This document shows positions 1-9,288 of a stretch of 64,000 nt of DNA, one piece after another. The translations under genes and the position numbers were made by a program. The stretch's first letter is position 1, and each line of letters starts with the position of its first letter. The notes below the pieces were generated by a model. That model had not been told where the DNA came from, made no database searches, and saw only the letters and a list, made by a program, of their open reading frames with translations. The DNA is from Bacteriovorax sp. (GTDB lineage Bacteria; Bdellovibrionota; Bacteriovoracia; Bacteriovoracales; Bacteriovoracaceae), in the NCBI GenBank assembly GCA_014378525.1, contig JACMNL010000108.1, positions 1-64,000 of the forward strand, written 5' to 3'.

Positions 1-898
1 CACCTTTATAAAATTGCGGATTTTTCAAAAATGTCGAAGATTCGATCGGGTACCAGTTTACTAAATCTTTAGAAAATAAATGACGAACGGCCATTGTGTA
101 ATAGCGGTCACTCCAGTTTGCACAAGTCATCATGTGAAAACCAAATGGAGTTTTCGCCAGACTCGCAAAAACCAGCCTGTCTTTCGGAAACGGATGATTC
201 ATCTTAATCGATTTAAAATTCACTCCATCGTTTGATACAAACATGTCGCGGTTTTCACCGATCGTTATAAATTTATTATTTGTTAAATCTTTGAGGTCCA
301 GATCCTTACTGCCATTCGGATTCCACACAAGACCAGTCTGCGCCATCCATTGCGATACATATCTTTTTCCATCGACATTCACGAAACCAACAAAGGTCCA
401 TGTATTGCCATCATCAAGCGAGTGATAAGTCGCCATAGATTTCGGAGCTGCTGGCGTATCACAACCTTCATAGCATCCTGCAATTTCAGTGAGCATATAA
501 AGTTCAGATCCATTTTTAGAAACTCTTCCTGCTCTGAAATAATTATACTTAGCTGCATCGGGGCCTGTTGGAATCACCATCTTCTCAGTAATTGCTTTTG
601 TTCCGAATAAATCAGTCGAGAGTTTTCTGATTCCGTTTCCAGCAGCGGTTCCACCACCGGCCGTATAAAGAGTTAAGTTTTTTTCATCTTTAATAAAGAA
701 TGGAGTGTAAACGTAATTTAAGCCTTGAAAAGTCGTCGTGACAAAATGCCATTCTATTGGAGGCATTTGATTTGGATCAATGCTGCTCACTGAACTGATC
801 GCTCTATCGTTAGAAGAATTTTTTTGAAGATGAGAACAACTCATGAAGGATAAAGATAAGAGAATAAGTGCCATTTTTAACATTGGAAGCCTCATCAT
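1..898 (-). CDS. Lipoprotein with sialidase-type Asp-box (BNR) motif; C-terminus truncated by left window edge
   Basis: Not in the ORF track (no stop inside the window). Reading the minus strand from ATG at 898 gives MMRLPMLKMALILLSLSFMSCSHLQKNSSND... with lipobox FMSC; the parts I translated are open. Contains SLDDGNTW, matching the Asp-box S-x-D-x-G-x-T-W. Confidence 0.7.
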   Translation of the reverse strand, partial: MMRLPMLKMALILLSLSFMSCSHLQKNSSNDRAISSVSSIDPNQMPPIEWHFVTTTFQGLNYVYTPFFIKDEKNLTLYTAGGGTAAGNGIRKLSTDLFGTKAITEKMVIPTGPDAAKYNYFRAGRVSKNGSELYMLTEIAGCYEGCDTPAAPKSMATYHSLDDGNTWTFVGFVNVDGKRYVSQWMAQTGLVWNPNGSKDLDLKDLTNNKFITIGENRDMFVSNDGVNFKSIKMNHPFPKDRLVFASLAKTPFGFHMMTCANWSDRYYTMAVRHLFSKDLVNWYPIESSTFLKNPQFYKG

Positions 899-975
899 TA
901 TTTTTGTATGCAACAAGTTTAGCAGTACTTTAAATTAAAAGAGTAGGGTGAGTGCGTGTCATTTGAAAAAAAGGC

Positions 976-1010
976 AAAAAAAAACCTCGTGGGTTAAACG
1001 AGGTTTTTTT
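976..1010 (-). terminator. Intrinsic terminator downstream of tRNA-Phe (near-symmetric, could be bidirectional)
   Basis: AAAACCTCG...CGAGGTTTT stem flanked by A-tract and T-tract. Confidence 0.75.
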
Positions 1011-1020
1011 ACTCAAAAGA

Positions 1021-1096
1021 TGGTGCCCGAGGACAGAATCGAACTGCCGACACAGGGATTTTCAGTCCCTTGCTCTACCGACTGAGCTACCCGGGC
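1021..1096 (-). tRNA. tRNA-Phe (anticodon GAA), CCA encoded
   Basis: Reverse complement GCCCGGGTAGCTCAGTCGGTAGAGCAAGGGACTGAAAATCCCTGTGTCGGCAGTTCGATTCTGTCCTCGGGCACCA; acceptor, D, anticodon (CTGAAAA loop) and T arms all fold. Confidence 0.95.
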
Positions 1097-1274
1097 ATAC
1101 AAATTTTGGAGTCTAAAAAGTAATAGAACTGAGCGATTCCGTCAAACTATTTTGTTCAAATATTGGTAAAAATTGGGCCTGAAGGTGCTCTGTAAAGTTT
1201 TCAGATTCCAATAAAAAATTCATAATTGTGTTAAAACCCCACCCACTTAACTAAATAAAACCGGAGTTTTCCCA

Positions 1275-1817
1275 ATGAAAATGAAATCTTTTTTACTATT
1301 GGCGCTCACCATCTCAGCTTTCTCAGTTTTTGCAGACGAAGTTCCGGCAAGAGCTGAACTGGTTATCCCTCAAGCTGTTTTAGACCTGCACACTAAAACT
1401 TGTCCTGAATTTGGAACTGAAGACGGAAAGTATCTTCAAAAAGAATCTTTCAAACTTCCTGGCACTGAATACACTCCCGAAGGATCAACTCTGTATTTAC
1501 TTGGCTGTGAAATGTATGCCTACAACTCACTTGAGAAAGCGTACATTGTTAATTCTTACGAAACAAAGGTAGTCGCTGTTGCTGAAGTTCTGGCTGACGG
1601 ATCAATCGTTGCGACAACTGATCTAATGGGTTCCGGATTTGATCCTAAGGACAACAAACTTGGAACATTTCAGAAAGGCCGTGGAATGGGAGACTGTGGA
1701 TCATCAGCTTCTTACGTTTACAATGCTCGCGAAACAAGATTTGTCTTAACTGAAGCAAGGTACAAAGATGCTTGTGACGGTGAAGAATCTGAATGGCCAA
1801 TTGTATACAAAAAATAA
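1275..1817 (+). CDS. Secreted hypothetical protein
   Basis: Signal peptide MKMKSFLLLALTISAFSVFA; followed by a terminator. Confidence 0.75.
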   Translation: MKMKSFLLLALTISAFSVFADEVPARAELVIPQAVLDLHTKTCPEFGTEDGKYLQKESFKLPGTEYTPEGSTLYLLGCEMYAYNSLEKAYIVNSYETKVVAVAEVLADGSIVATTDLMGSGFDPKDNKLGTFQKGRGMGDCGSSASYVYNARETRFVLTEARYKDACDGEESEWPIVYKK

Positions 1818-1828
1818 TCTGATCGATG

Positions 1829-1855
1829 AAGGGAGACATCTTGTCTCCCTTTTTG
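1829..1855 (+). terminator. Intrinsic terminator
   Basis: AAGGGAGAC-atctt-GTCTCCCTTTTT. Confidence 0.8.
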
Positions 1856-1868
1856 TTAAGCTAGCTGC

Positions 1869-2669
1869 ATGAAGATTACAAAAAACACACTCGATTATCA
1901 GGACCAGAAAACCAACGTCATGTACTTCCTTCCGGATTTAAATGATGAAGTAAAGCCGACTTTTGTTTTACTCACTCATGGCTATACTTCTGATAAAAGT
2001 TCAATCATCACATGGGCCATCCGTCTTGCTGAAGCAGGAGCGTCTGTAGCGCTATTTGATTTACCCGGGCACTATCAGGGAAATTACTCAGAAGTGAAAG
2101 ATTTTTCATATTTCAAAGAACACGCTCATGAATTATTCCCTCAGGCCTTTAATGGCCTCATCAGCGCTTTTTTAGAAGAGTTCCCGTTGAATGAACACTT
2201 CACACAACCAGCGATGCTTAAACTGGCGCTGGGAGGTCACTCACTGGGTGCTATGCTGTCTCTTAAAGCACTAAAGCTTCCTGAGTTTGAACTTTTTGAA
2301 AAACGCGCGATTGGAGTCGGACTCGGCATGGCCCCGAAAGATGTTGTTCATTTATTTGATACACCTTTTTATAAATCAACTTTGAATGTGCGTGAGCAAT
2401 TAGTATCGCCTGAATTAAAACCGGATAATGTTTTTCCGTGGATCAGGGACGAAAAATACAATATCGAACTCGCAGACAGCGATATCCATCTTATTACCGG
2501 CATAGATGATTTAGTAGTTGGTGATGACGGAATGGAGCGATTACAGGAAAGTCTTTCAAAGAAAAATAACCGCGTTTCTATTGATAAGCCATCAAAGCTT
2601 CCTCACCACGAGCCGGCACTTGCGGCCAGCTACGTGAAGAAATATTTAAAAAAAATAAACTGGATTTAA
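1869..2669 (+). CDS. Alpha/beta hydrolase family protein
   Basis: HGYTSDKSS oxyanion region and nucleophile elbow GGHSLGAM. Confidence 0.8.
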   Translation: MKITKNTLDYQDQKTNVMYFLPDLNDEVKPTFVLLTHGYTSDKSSIITWAIRLAEAGASVALFDLPGHYQGNYSEVKDFSYFKEHAHELFPQAFNGLISAFLEEFPLNEHFTQPAMLKLALGGHSLGAMLSLKALKLPEFELFEKRAIGVGLGMAPKDVVHLFDTPFYKSTLNVREQLVSPELKPDNVFPWIRDEKYNIELADSDIHLITGIDDLVVGDDGMERLQESLSKKNNRVSIDKPSKLPHHEPALAASYVKKYLKKINWI

Positions 2670-3157
2670 TCTTCTGCTGTTTTTACAAGATTTGACATGA
2701 GAAAATCGAGTCTCTTGCTTAAGTCCGCAATCTCTTTTTCATTCAAATCAATTCTACAGATCATTTGTGTAGGGACTTTTAAAACTTTCTTTTTTAAGTC
2801 GTGTCCCTTCGTCGTAAGCTTTATCGTCACCATTCTTTCATCTGTAGCTGAACGGGCCCGAACAAGAATATTTTTTGCTTCAAGTTTTTTTAATAAAGGT
2901 GAGAGTGTTCCCGAATCAAGATTTAATCTCTCGCCAATTTCACCTACAGAAATATCATCCTTCTCCCACAACACCATCATGGCCAGATACTGCGGATAAG
3001 TCAGGTCCAGGGGTTTTAACATTGGATCATAGGCGCTCGTTAAGGCCTTACTTGCAGAATAAAGCCTGAAACAAAGTTGATTGTCGAGCAGAAGCCACTT
3101 TGAGGTATCAGCTTCATTTTCTTTTTCTTTCTTTTTTTTGTCTTTATGTCTTTCCAT
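2666..3157 (-). CDS. MarR family regulator, OhrR-like (redox sensing)
   Basis: DNQLCFRLYSASKALTSAY N-terminal motif with conserved Cys typical of OhrR, then MarR wHTH. ORF-track start is TTG; ATG at 3157 has an upstream AGGA. Confidence 0.8.
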   Translation of the reverse strand: MERHKDKKKKEKENEADTSKWLLLDNQLCFRLYSASKALTSAYDPMLKPLDLTYPQYLAMMVLWEKDDISVGEIGERLNLDSGTLSPLLKKLEAKNILVRARSATDERMVTIKLTTKGHDLKKKVLKVPTQMICRIDLNEKEIADLSKRLDFLMSNLVKTAED

Positions 3158-3232
3158 ACTTACATCCTGCAAAATTCATGTCTATGATTCTTACATGAAA
3201 TTAAGTTGTGTACAATATGTTGGCGTATATTA

Positions 3233-3751
3233 TTATTTAATCCAGACAGCGCTGTCACAGAATTCCAGATCACCATCAAATACGTTCGAAATCAATTCGT
3301 AGACCGGTGTTTTTCCTTTAAGTATTCTGTTATAAACCAGGAACATTCCGTTTCCGCCACCTACGCCAATATTTAATCTGTATAAATCAAGGCCGGCAAA
3401 TTTTGTGCTCGTAATTTTTTCAACAGTAAGATCATCAACATCAGAAAGAGTTGCATCTTCCTGGTTTGCACCTTTAGCAGCAGCTACAATTAATTCTTTT
3501 TCAACGTTTTTTAATTTCTTTTCCATCTGTGCCTGAGTGACATCGCGTGGTTCGAAATATTTCACCAGAGTTTCATCCACTGTAAAATATTTTTTTTCGT
3601 AGTCCTGGTGAGTTGAGCATTTACCAATGTAAACAACTGATCCGTCTTCCATTTCTTTAGTCGATTCTTTATAGCTTTCAGTTCCCGACATATCTTTTGC
3701 CTGAGCACCGTATGCAAGTAATAGTGATAAAATTAAAATTGAATTTTTCAT
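3233..3751 (-). CDS. Secreted hypothetical protein
   Basis: Signal peptide MKNSILILSLLLAYGAQA. Confidence 0.65.
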   Translation of the reverse strand: MKNSILILSLLLAYGAQAKDMSGTESYKESTKEMEDGSVVYIGKCSTHQDYEKKYFTVDETLVKYFEPRDVTQAQMEKKLKNVEKELIVAAAKGANQEDATLSDVDDLTVEKITSTKFAGLDLYRLNIGVGGGNGMFLVYNRILKGKTPVYELISNVFDGDLEFCDSAVWIK

Positions 3752-3856
3752 ATAACGTCTCCATCTAAATTATTAAATTAATGTAGAGGCGTTATAGTTC
3801 GATAGATACAAGTTGTATCATTCAATTATGAGATAATATCTATAAGGATTGAAGTT

Positions 3857-4387
3857 TTAGTGACCTTCAAAAGAACAAAGGCAAAAAACTTTATGTCCCA
3901 ATGCCTGAATCTTTTTAGCGCCGCCAAGTTCCGGAAGATCTACCACAAATGCAGTTTCGAAAATCTTTCCGCCAACTTTTTCAATCAACGTGATGGCACC
4001 GATGGCCGTTCCACCTGTTGCAATTAAATCGTCGATCAATAAAACATTTGCGCCAGCTTCAATTGAATCGTGATGAATTTCAATAGTGTCTGATCCGTAT
4101 TCAAGGTCGTAACTTTGGGTGATCGTTTTACCGGGAAGTTTTCCCTTTTTTCTGACAGGAATAAATCCTTTTTTTAGTGCGAAAGCGAGAGCTGCACCTA
4201 AAATGAAACCACGTGCTTCAATTCCTGCGATGTAATCGATAGGAGAGTCTTTATATTTTTCAACCAGCATGTTGATGGTGGTCTGAAAACCCTGCGGGTC
4301 TTTTAAGAGAGTAGTGATATCGCGAAACATAATTCCTTCTTTAGGATAATTGGGAATTGTTCTGATTAGTTTTGCGATATCACTCAT
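3857..4387 (-). CDS. apt: Adenine phosphoribosyltransferase
   Basis: IPNYPKEGIMFRDITTLLKDP, AGIEARGF, PRPP loop VLLIDDLIATGGTA. Confidence 0.95.
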   Translation of the reverse strand: MSDIAKLIRTIPNYPKEGIMFRDITTLLKDPQGFQTTINMLVEKYKDSPIDYIAGIEARGFILGAALAFALKKGFIPVRKKGKLPGKTITQSYDLEYGSDTIEIHHDSIEAGANVLLIDDLIATGGTAIGAITLIEKVGGKIFETAFVVDLPELGGAKKIQALGHKVFCLCSFEGH

Positions 4388-4401
4388 GTGCTCTCCGTAT
4401 A

Positions 4402-4974
4402 TTATTTCTTAGTTACTAAAGTTACAGTCAATTGAAACTCATCATTGATCATTTTGTCACCTAAACCTTGGAAAAATTTTCCAGATCCGTACTTAATGTC
4501 ATATTTTGTTCTATCAACTTTAATTACAGCAGTGGCACCAGCGCGAGTTACGTCAGCGTTAAAAGTTACCGGGTTCGTTTTTCCTTTGATTGTAAGGTCA
4601 CCAGTTACTTTGTAAGTGTCGCCCTTAACTTTTGTTACTTTAGTTGTTTTTAAAGTAGCCGTTTTGTTAGCAGCTGTATCGAAGAAGTCTGCAGAGTTCA
4701 TGTGGTCGATAAATTTTTTGTTGTATTCTTTATCCGTAAGGTCGTTATTTGAAATAGTCGTCATATCAACAACGACGTTTGCTTCTTTGAAAGCTTTTCC
4801 ATCGAAGCTCAGAGTTCCTTCCTGGATTTTTACTTCACCAGTATGCTCACCAGTCACTTTTTTACCTAAAAAAACGATTTTTGAAGCAGCAGGGTCCACT
4901 GCAACTGCTTCAGTTTTTGCAAATACAGATACAGATGAAAGTAGAACAGTAGCTAGTAATAAATTCTTAAACAT
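4402..4974 (-). CDS. YceI family periplasmic protein
   Basis: Signal peptide; VDPAASKIVFLGKKVTGEHTGEVKIQEGTLSF and LTIKGKTNPVTF typical of YceI. Confidence 0.88.
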   Translation of the reverse strand: MFKNLLLATVLLSSVSVFAKTEAVAVDPAASKIVFLGKKVTGEHTGEVKIQEGTLSFDGKAFKEANVVVDMTTISNNDLTDKEYNKKFIDHMNSADFFDTAANKTATLKTTKVTKVKGDTYKVTGDLTIKGKTNPVTFNADVTRAGATAVIKVDRTKYDIKYGSGKFFQGLGDKMINDEFQLTVTLVTKK

Positions 4975-5118
4975 AATTCCTCCTTAAGGATATTGTTTTG
5001 AGATTATAATTCTTGTCAAAAATCCTAACTTAGGTTTGTATAAAAACAAATTATAATTTATTGATTAATTCGATAAGGAAAACTGATCAAATAAATGTAT
5101 AGTCGGAGATTACTACCA

Positions 5119-5994
5119 ATGACACTGGAACAACTTTTGACAATTGAGGCCATTGTAAAAGAGGGTAGTTTTAAAGCGGCTGCAGACGCCCTACATAAGA
5201 GCCAACCCTCAATTAGTATGGCGATTAAAAAGCTCGAGGAAGAGTATCAATTGAATCTTTTTTCGCGCGATGAATACCGGCCGAGCCTGACTTCTGACGG
5301 AAAAGTCTTTTACCAAAAAGTAAGGCACTTACTTAGAGAATACCGTGAGCTGGCCGCCCTTGCTCAACAGATGAGTAAGGGAGTTGAACCGGAAATACGT
5401 GTAAGTATCGACGCCGTCAGCCCGATCTCACTCGTGCTGAAGTTTCTTAAAAACTTTTTCAACAATCACCCCTCGACAAAACTTGTCCTTCAATTTGAAG
5501 TTTTATCCGGAACGATCGAAAGGTTAATTGATGGAGACGTCGATATTGCCATTACTCCCAAACCCTATATTGAACAAAATTTTGATATGCGACTAATGAC
5601 CAAAACAAAAATGGTCACTGTTATTTCTGCACAGCTGATAAAAGGCGAAAAAAAAATTACCGACAATTTTCTTCGGGCCCATAACCAGATCATTCTGGCA
5701 GACTCGGCCAGAAGAATCGTAAAGATCACCAGCGGCGTTCTGGAGGGTGGCAAGAGTCTGACCGTCAATGATGTTGGCTTTAAGAAAGAACTCATCCTGC
5801 AAGGCCTGGGATGGGGTGGACTCCCTCAGGATCTGGTGAAGGCGGAACTTACATCTAAAAAACTTGTTCAAATTAAAACGCCATTGATCAAAGACCGCGA
5901 TATTGAAATCTATATGGTGAGAGATGCCAGTAAGCCTATGGGGCCGGTGCTAAAAGAATTGTGGGAGACGGTAGAAGAAGAAGTGATTGGGTAG
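5119..5994 (+). CDS. LysR family transcriptional regulator
   Basis: MTLEQLLTIEAIVKEGSFKAAADALHKSQPSISMAIKKLEEEYQLNLFSR LysR HTH; the track start 5095 is probably 8 codons too long. Confidence 0.9.
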   Translation: MTLEQLLTIEAIVKEGSFKAAADALHKSQPSISMAIKKLEEEYQLNLFSRDEYRPSLTSDGKVFYQKVRHLLREYRELAALAQQMSKGVEPEIRVSIDAVSPISLVLKFLKNFFNNHPSTKLVLQFEVLSGTIERLIDGDVDIAITPKPYIEQNFDMRLMTKTKMVTVISAQLIKGEKKITDNFLRAHNQIILADSARRIVKITSGVLEGGKSLTVNDVGFKKELILQGLGWGGLPQDLVKAELTSKKLVQIKTPLIKDRDIEIYMVRDASKPMGPVLKELWETVEEEVIG

Positions 5995-6365
5995 AAAGTA
6001 GCTTTGAGGATGGTAAAATAACAAAATAAAAAATCGACGCTTTCAAAATCATTTTTAGAACGTCGATCATCAACGTGTATCCGTTTGTCTCTATGGATAA
6101 ATACTATGGTGCGTTTGGATTTTTTAATAGATGTTTTTTCTAACAATTCATTACTATTTTCTGACACCTGTAGGGGCAAAATCCAAGTGTGCGTAACTGC
6201 TCAAGCAGAGCGCCAATATCCGTGGGTCTACTCGGGTAATACTAAAAATATTTTTTCTGAACTTTTAGTCTGATAAACAAAATCGGCCCTAAAAAGGGGA
6301 GGAATAAACTCAGAATGTTTACACACTCAATTTACAGCTTTGATTATTTAATATAGAAATGCCCT

Positions 6366-6983
6366 ATGAAAAAGCATACCGGCGAATCAATAAGAATTTT
6401 CAAGAATCCAATTCTTGAAGCAACGACTCACGTCCATCCAATTGTTCCTCTTGTCCTGTGGACTCCAGTGATAATTTTTTTATTTTATTACGGAATAACT
6501 ACTCAGGGAGTTAATGCTTCTGAATTAGTAGTTCTCTTTTTTGCAGGCTTCGTTCTCTGGACATTTACAGAATATATTATGCACAGATATGTTTTTCACT
6601 GGGACGCAAAGAGTGCGGCAGGAAAATATTTCGTATTTTTATTTCACGGCCTTCACCACGATGACCCTCAAGATCCTACCAGATTAGTTATGCCACCAGT
6701 GCCGGCGATTCTTCTGGCCAGCATACTCTATTTTATTTTCTCATTTATTTTCCCTGCTAAATACCTTCAGGTGATCATGGCCTACTTCATGATCGGCTAT
6801 CTTTGTTATGACTATATTCACTATGCAACTCACCATTTCCCAATGACAAGTCGTATGGGGAAGTACCTTCGCAAATATCACCTGCAGCACCATTATTCAG
6901 GTGAGCGAAGCAAGTACGGAGTAAGTTCTCCTGTGTGGGATTATGTGTTCAGAACAACCACAGGGCCAAAAGATAATCACTAA
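6366..6983 (+). CDS. Fatty acid hydroxylase / sterol desaturase superfamily protein (FA2H-like)
   Basis: Histidine boxes HRYVFHW, HGLHHDDPQDPTRLVMPP, HYATHHFP, HLQHHY. Confidence 0.85.
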   Translation: MKKHTGESIRIFKNPILEATTHVHPIVPLVLWTPVIIFLFYYGITTQGVNASELVVLFFAGFVLWTFTEYIMHRYVFHWDAKSAAGKYFVFLFHGLHHDDPQDPTRLVMPPVPAILLASILYFIFSFIFPAKYLQVIMAYFMIGYLCYDYIHYATHHFPMTSRMGKYLRKYHLQHHYSGERSKYGVSSPVWDYVFRTTTGPKDNH

Positions 6984-7061
6984 TTTGTCTCTTATTTAAA
7001 GCCAATCTTTTTGTTATCTTAATTTTAGATTGCCTACAATAAATGTTAGGGTATTGACTAT

Positions 7062-8504
7062 ATGACTAAGTCCAAAAACTTTTTCGAACGACTCAGTATT
7101 ACTCAAGAGCTCACGATCAGTGTTATTGCGGTCATTTTTTTAATGATCTCGCTTTTAGGTTTTATCGTAGCAAAAGCACTGATCAAAAATAACGAAGAGA
7201 AAATTGCCTGGCAGAAAAAATCCAACCTGCAGATTGCAATCAGCCTTCTGTCTGACCCTATCTGGACCGTCGATACCAACAACATTAAAAACGCCGCAGC
7301 TACTTTCGTAAAGGAAGACAACCAGATCATCGCTGTCCGCGTTCTCGATGAGTACGGGGACAACCTGGTTGAAAGCCGCGACCCTTCAGTAAATGGCTCC
7401 GAGTTCAAGGAACTTTTAAAAAGTAAAAACCGCTTCATCGATGCCGGCGATATCAAACGTAACAACGAAAAAATCGGAAGTATTGAATTCATTTATTCAA
7501 CCCAGAAATTCAACGATGAATTGACTCTTTTAATTATTAAGCTCGGCCTTTCATTTTTCGTCGTAGGTTTAGGCTTCGGTTCCATTATTTTATGGCGCCT
7601 GAAAAAAACCATCACTGAGCCGGTAAACCGTATCGTAGAGATGTCGGAAAAAATCGCCGAAGGAAATTACCAGTTCCAGGTGGAAGAAGAATATGTTCTC
7701 GAGTTCCAGCAGATTACGGACGCATCGAACGCCGCTATCCGCGCGATCAACGAAAGAGATCTCGAGCTGAAAAGACAGATTGCCAAAGCGGAGCAGGCGA
7801 CAGTCGCAAAGTCTAATTTCGTATCGACCATGAGTCATGAGATCAGAACGCCGTTGAATGCCATTATCGGTTTAACAGAACTGACTCTGGATTCAGATTT
7901 AACCACTGATCAGAGAGACAACCTGGAGACCGCAAAACTTTCTGCCGATTCTCTACTATCAATCATCAACGACATTCTCGATTTCTCTAAAATTGAAGCT
8001 GGGAAACTTGAACTCGAGGCTATGGATTTTGATATCGTCGAAGTTCTTCAGGAGTGTGAAAAAATCCTGGCCCTGTCTGCGAGAAAAAAGAACATTGTTT
8101 TAAGCTCCTCTTTTACAATGGACGAAAATTATGTTTTTAAAGGTGACCCTTTCCGTGTCAAACAAATTCTTTTAAACCTCATCAACAACGCTATTAAATT
8201 TACATCTGAGGGCGGAGAGGTTCATGTAAGGCTCGACGTTCTGGATCGAATCAATCGCGGAGCGCTCGTTAGATTTGAAATTCAAGATAATGGAATTGGT
8301 ATCGACAAAAATAAAATGGATAATCTCTTCGAGGCCTTCAGTCAGGAAGACCAGAGTACAACTAGAAAATTTGGTGGAACAGGTCTGGGACTTTCTATTT
8401 CTAAAAAACTTATCGACCTTATGGGCGGTGTGATCGGTGTGGAAAGTAAGGTTGATGTTGGAAGTACGTTCTGGTTTCAAATTCGATTGAAAGAGGGGCG
8501 CTAA
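7062..8504 (+). CDS. Membrane sensor histidine kinase (HAMP, HisKA, HATPase_c)
   Basis: MSHEIRTPLNAIIGLTEL H-box; NLINNAIKFT N-box; DNGIGI and GGTGLGLSIS G-boxes; two N-terminal TM segments. Confidence 0.92.
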   Translation: MTKSKNFFERLSITQELTISVIAVIFLMISLLGFIVAKALIKNNEEKIAWQKKSNLQIAISLLSDPIWTVDTNNIKNAAATFVKEDNQIIAVRVLDEYGDNLVESRDPSVNGSEFKELLKSKNRFIDAGDIKRNNEKIGSIEFIYSTQKFNDELTLLIIKLGLSFFVVGLGFGSIILWRLKKTITEPVNRIVEMSEKIAEGNYQFQVEEEYVLEFQQITDASNAAIRAINERDLELKRQIAKAEQATVAKSNFVSTMSHEIRTPLNAIIGLTELTLDSDLTTDQRDNLETAKLSADSLLSIINDILDFSKIEAGKLELEAMDFDIVEVLQECEKILALSARKKNIVLSSSFTMDENYVFKGDPFRVKQILLNLINNAIKFTSEGGEVHVRLDVLDRINRGALVRFEIQDNGIGIDKNKMDNLFEAFSQEDQSTTRKFGGTGLGLSISKKLIDLMGGVIGVESKVDVGSTFWFQIRLKEGR

Positions 8505-8505
8505 G

Positions 8506-9288
8506 ATGCGCACCTGTTTGATAACAATTTTATTTTTACTTTCTACATCAGTTCTCCACGCAAATACTCTTAAAATTGTCACTGGCGAGTATGCACCTTA
8601 TACAGGTGAAACACTTAAAGAAGGTGGTGTCAGTACCCAGGTGATCAAGGCCATTTTTTCTGAAATTAAACAGCCAATCAAAATAGAATTTATTCCATGG
8701 AACAGGGCCATGAATAATTTAAAGTCAGGCAATGCCGCAGGATCATTTCCCTGGACTAAAAATGCCGAGAGAGAAATCGATTTTTTATATTCTGAACCAC
8801 TTCATAAATATAAACTTATCAGTTATGTCAGAAATGATTCCATACTTCTGAAGACTTTTGATCTGAAAGGAAAAAAAATATGCCAGCCGAGTGGATGGGA
8901 TATTTCTTTTTTAAATGAAGCATTTGCAACAAAAAAAATTACCATCGAGCGTCCTATCAATATGGAGTCCTGTTTACAGATGGTTTCTCTCGGAAGGGTT
9001 GATATCGTCATCATGAATAATCACGTCGGCGCAGAATTTCTCAATAAATTATCTCTTAAAAATTCTCCTATCACTGGAATTGATAATGATTATTTTGGAA
9101 AAGAGTTTGCCCTTTATTTTATTGTTTCGAAAAAATACCCGAATGCTAAAAAAATAATTGCAGAATTTAACAAAGGACTGGCACTCATTAAGAGCAATGG
9201 AAAGTATGAAAAATTGACTCATGAGTTATTAAAAAAAGAAACTGTTAAATCCAGTTGCGGGACTTGTAGTCGGCTAGGGTCACTTTAA
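8506..9288 (+). CDS. Periplasmic substrate-binding protein (SBP_bac_3-like)
   Basis: Signal peptide; LKIVTGEYAPYTGETLKEGGVSTQVIKAIFSEI pattern. Confidence 0.8.
   Translation: MRTCLITILFLLSTSVLHANTLKIVTGEYAPYTGETLKEGGVSTQVIKAIFSEIKQPIKIEFIPWNRAMNNLKSGNAAGSFPWTKNAEREIDFLYSEPLHKYKLISYVRNDSILLKTFDLKGKKICQPSGWDISFLNEAFATKKITIERPINMESCLQMVSLGRVDIVIMNNHVGAEFLNKLSLKNSPITGIDNDYFGKEFALYFIVSKKYPNAKKIIAEFNKGLALIKSNGKYEKLTHELLKKETVKSSCGTCSRLGSL

Noticed and set aside
6188-6273. Plus-strand peptide AERQYPWVYSGNTKN resembling the N-terminal RHPWVFSG motif of RlmI-type methyltransferases (pseudogene?).
   Set aside because: Too short, no further homology visible around it; probably chance.
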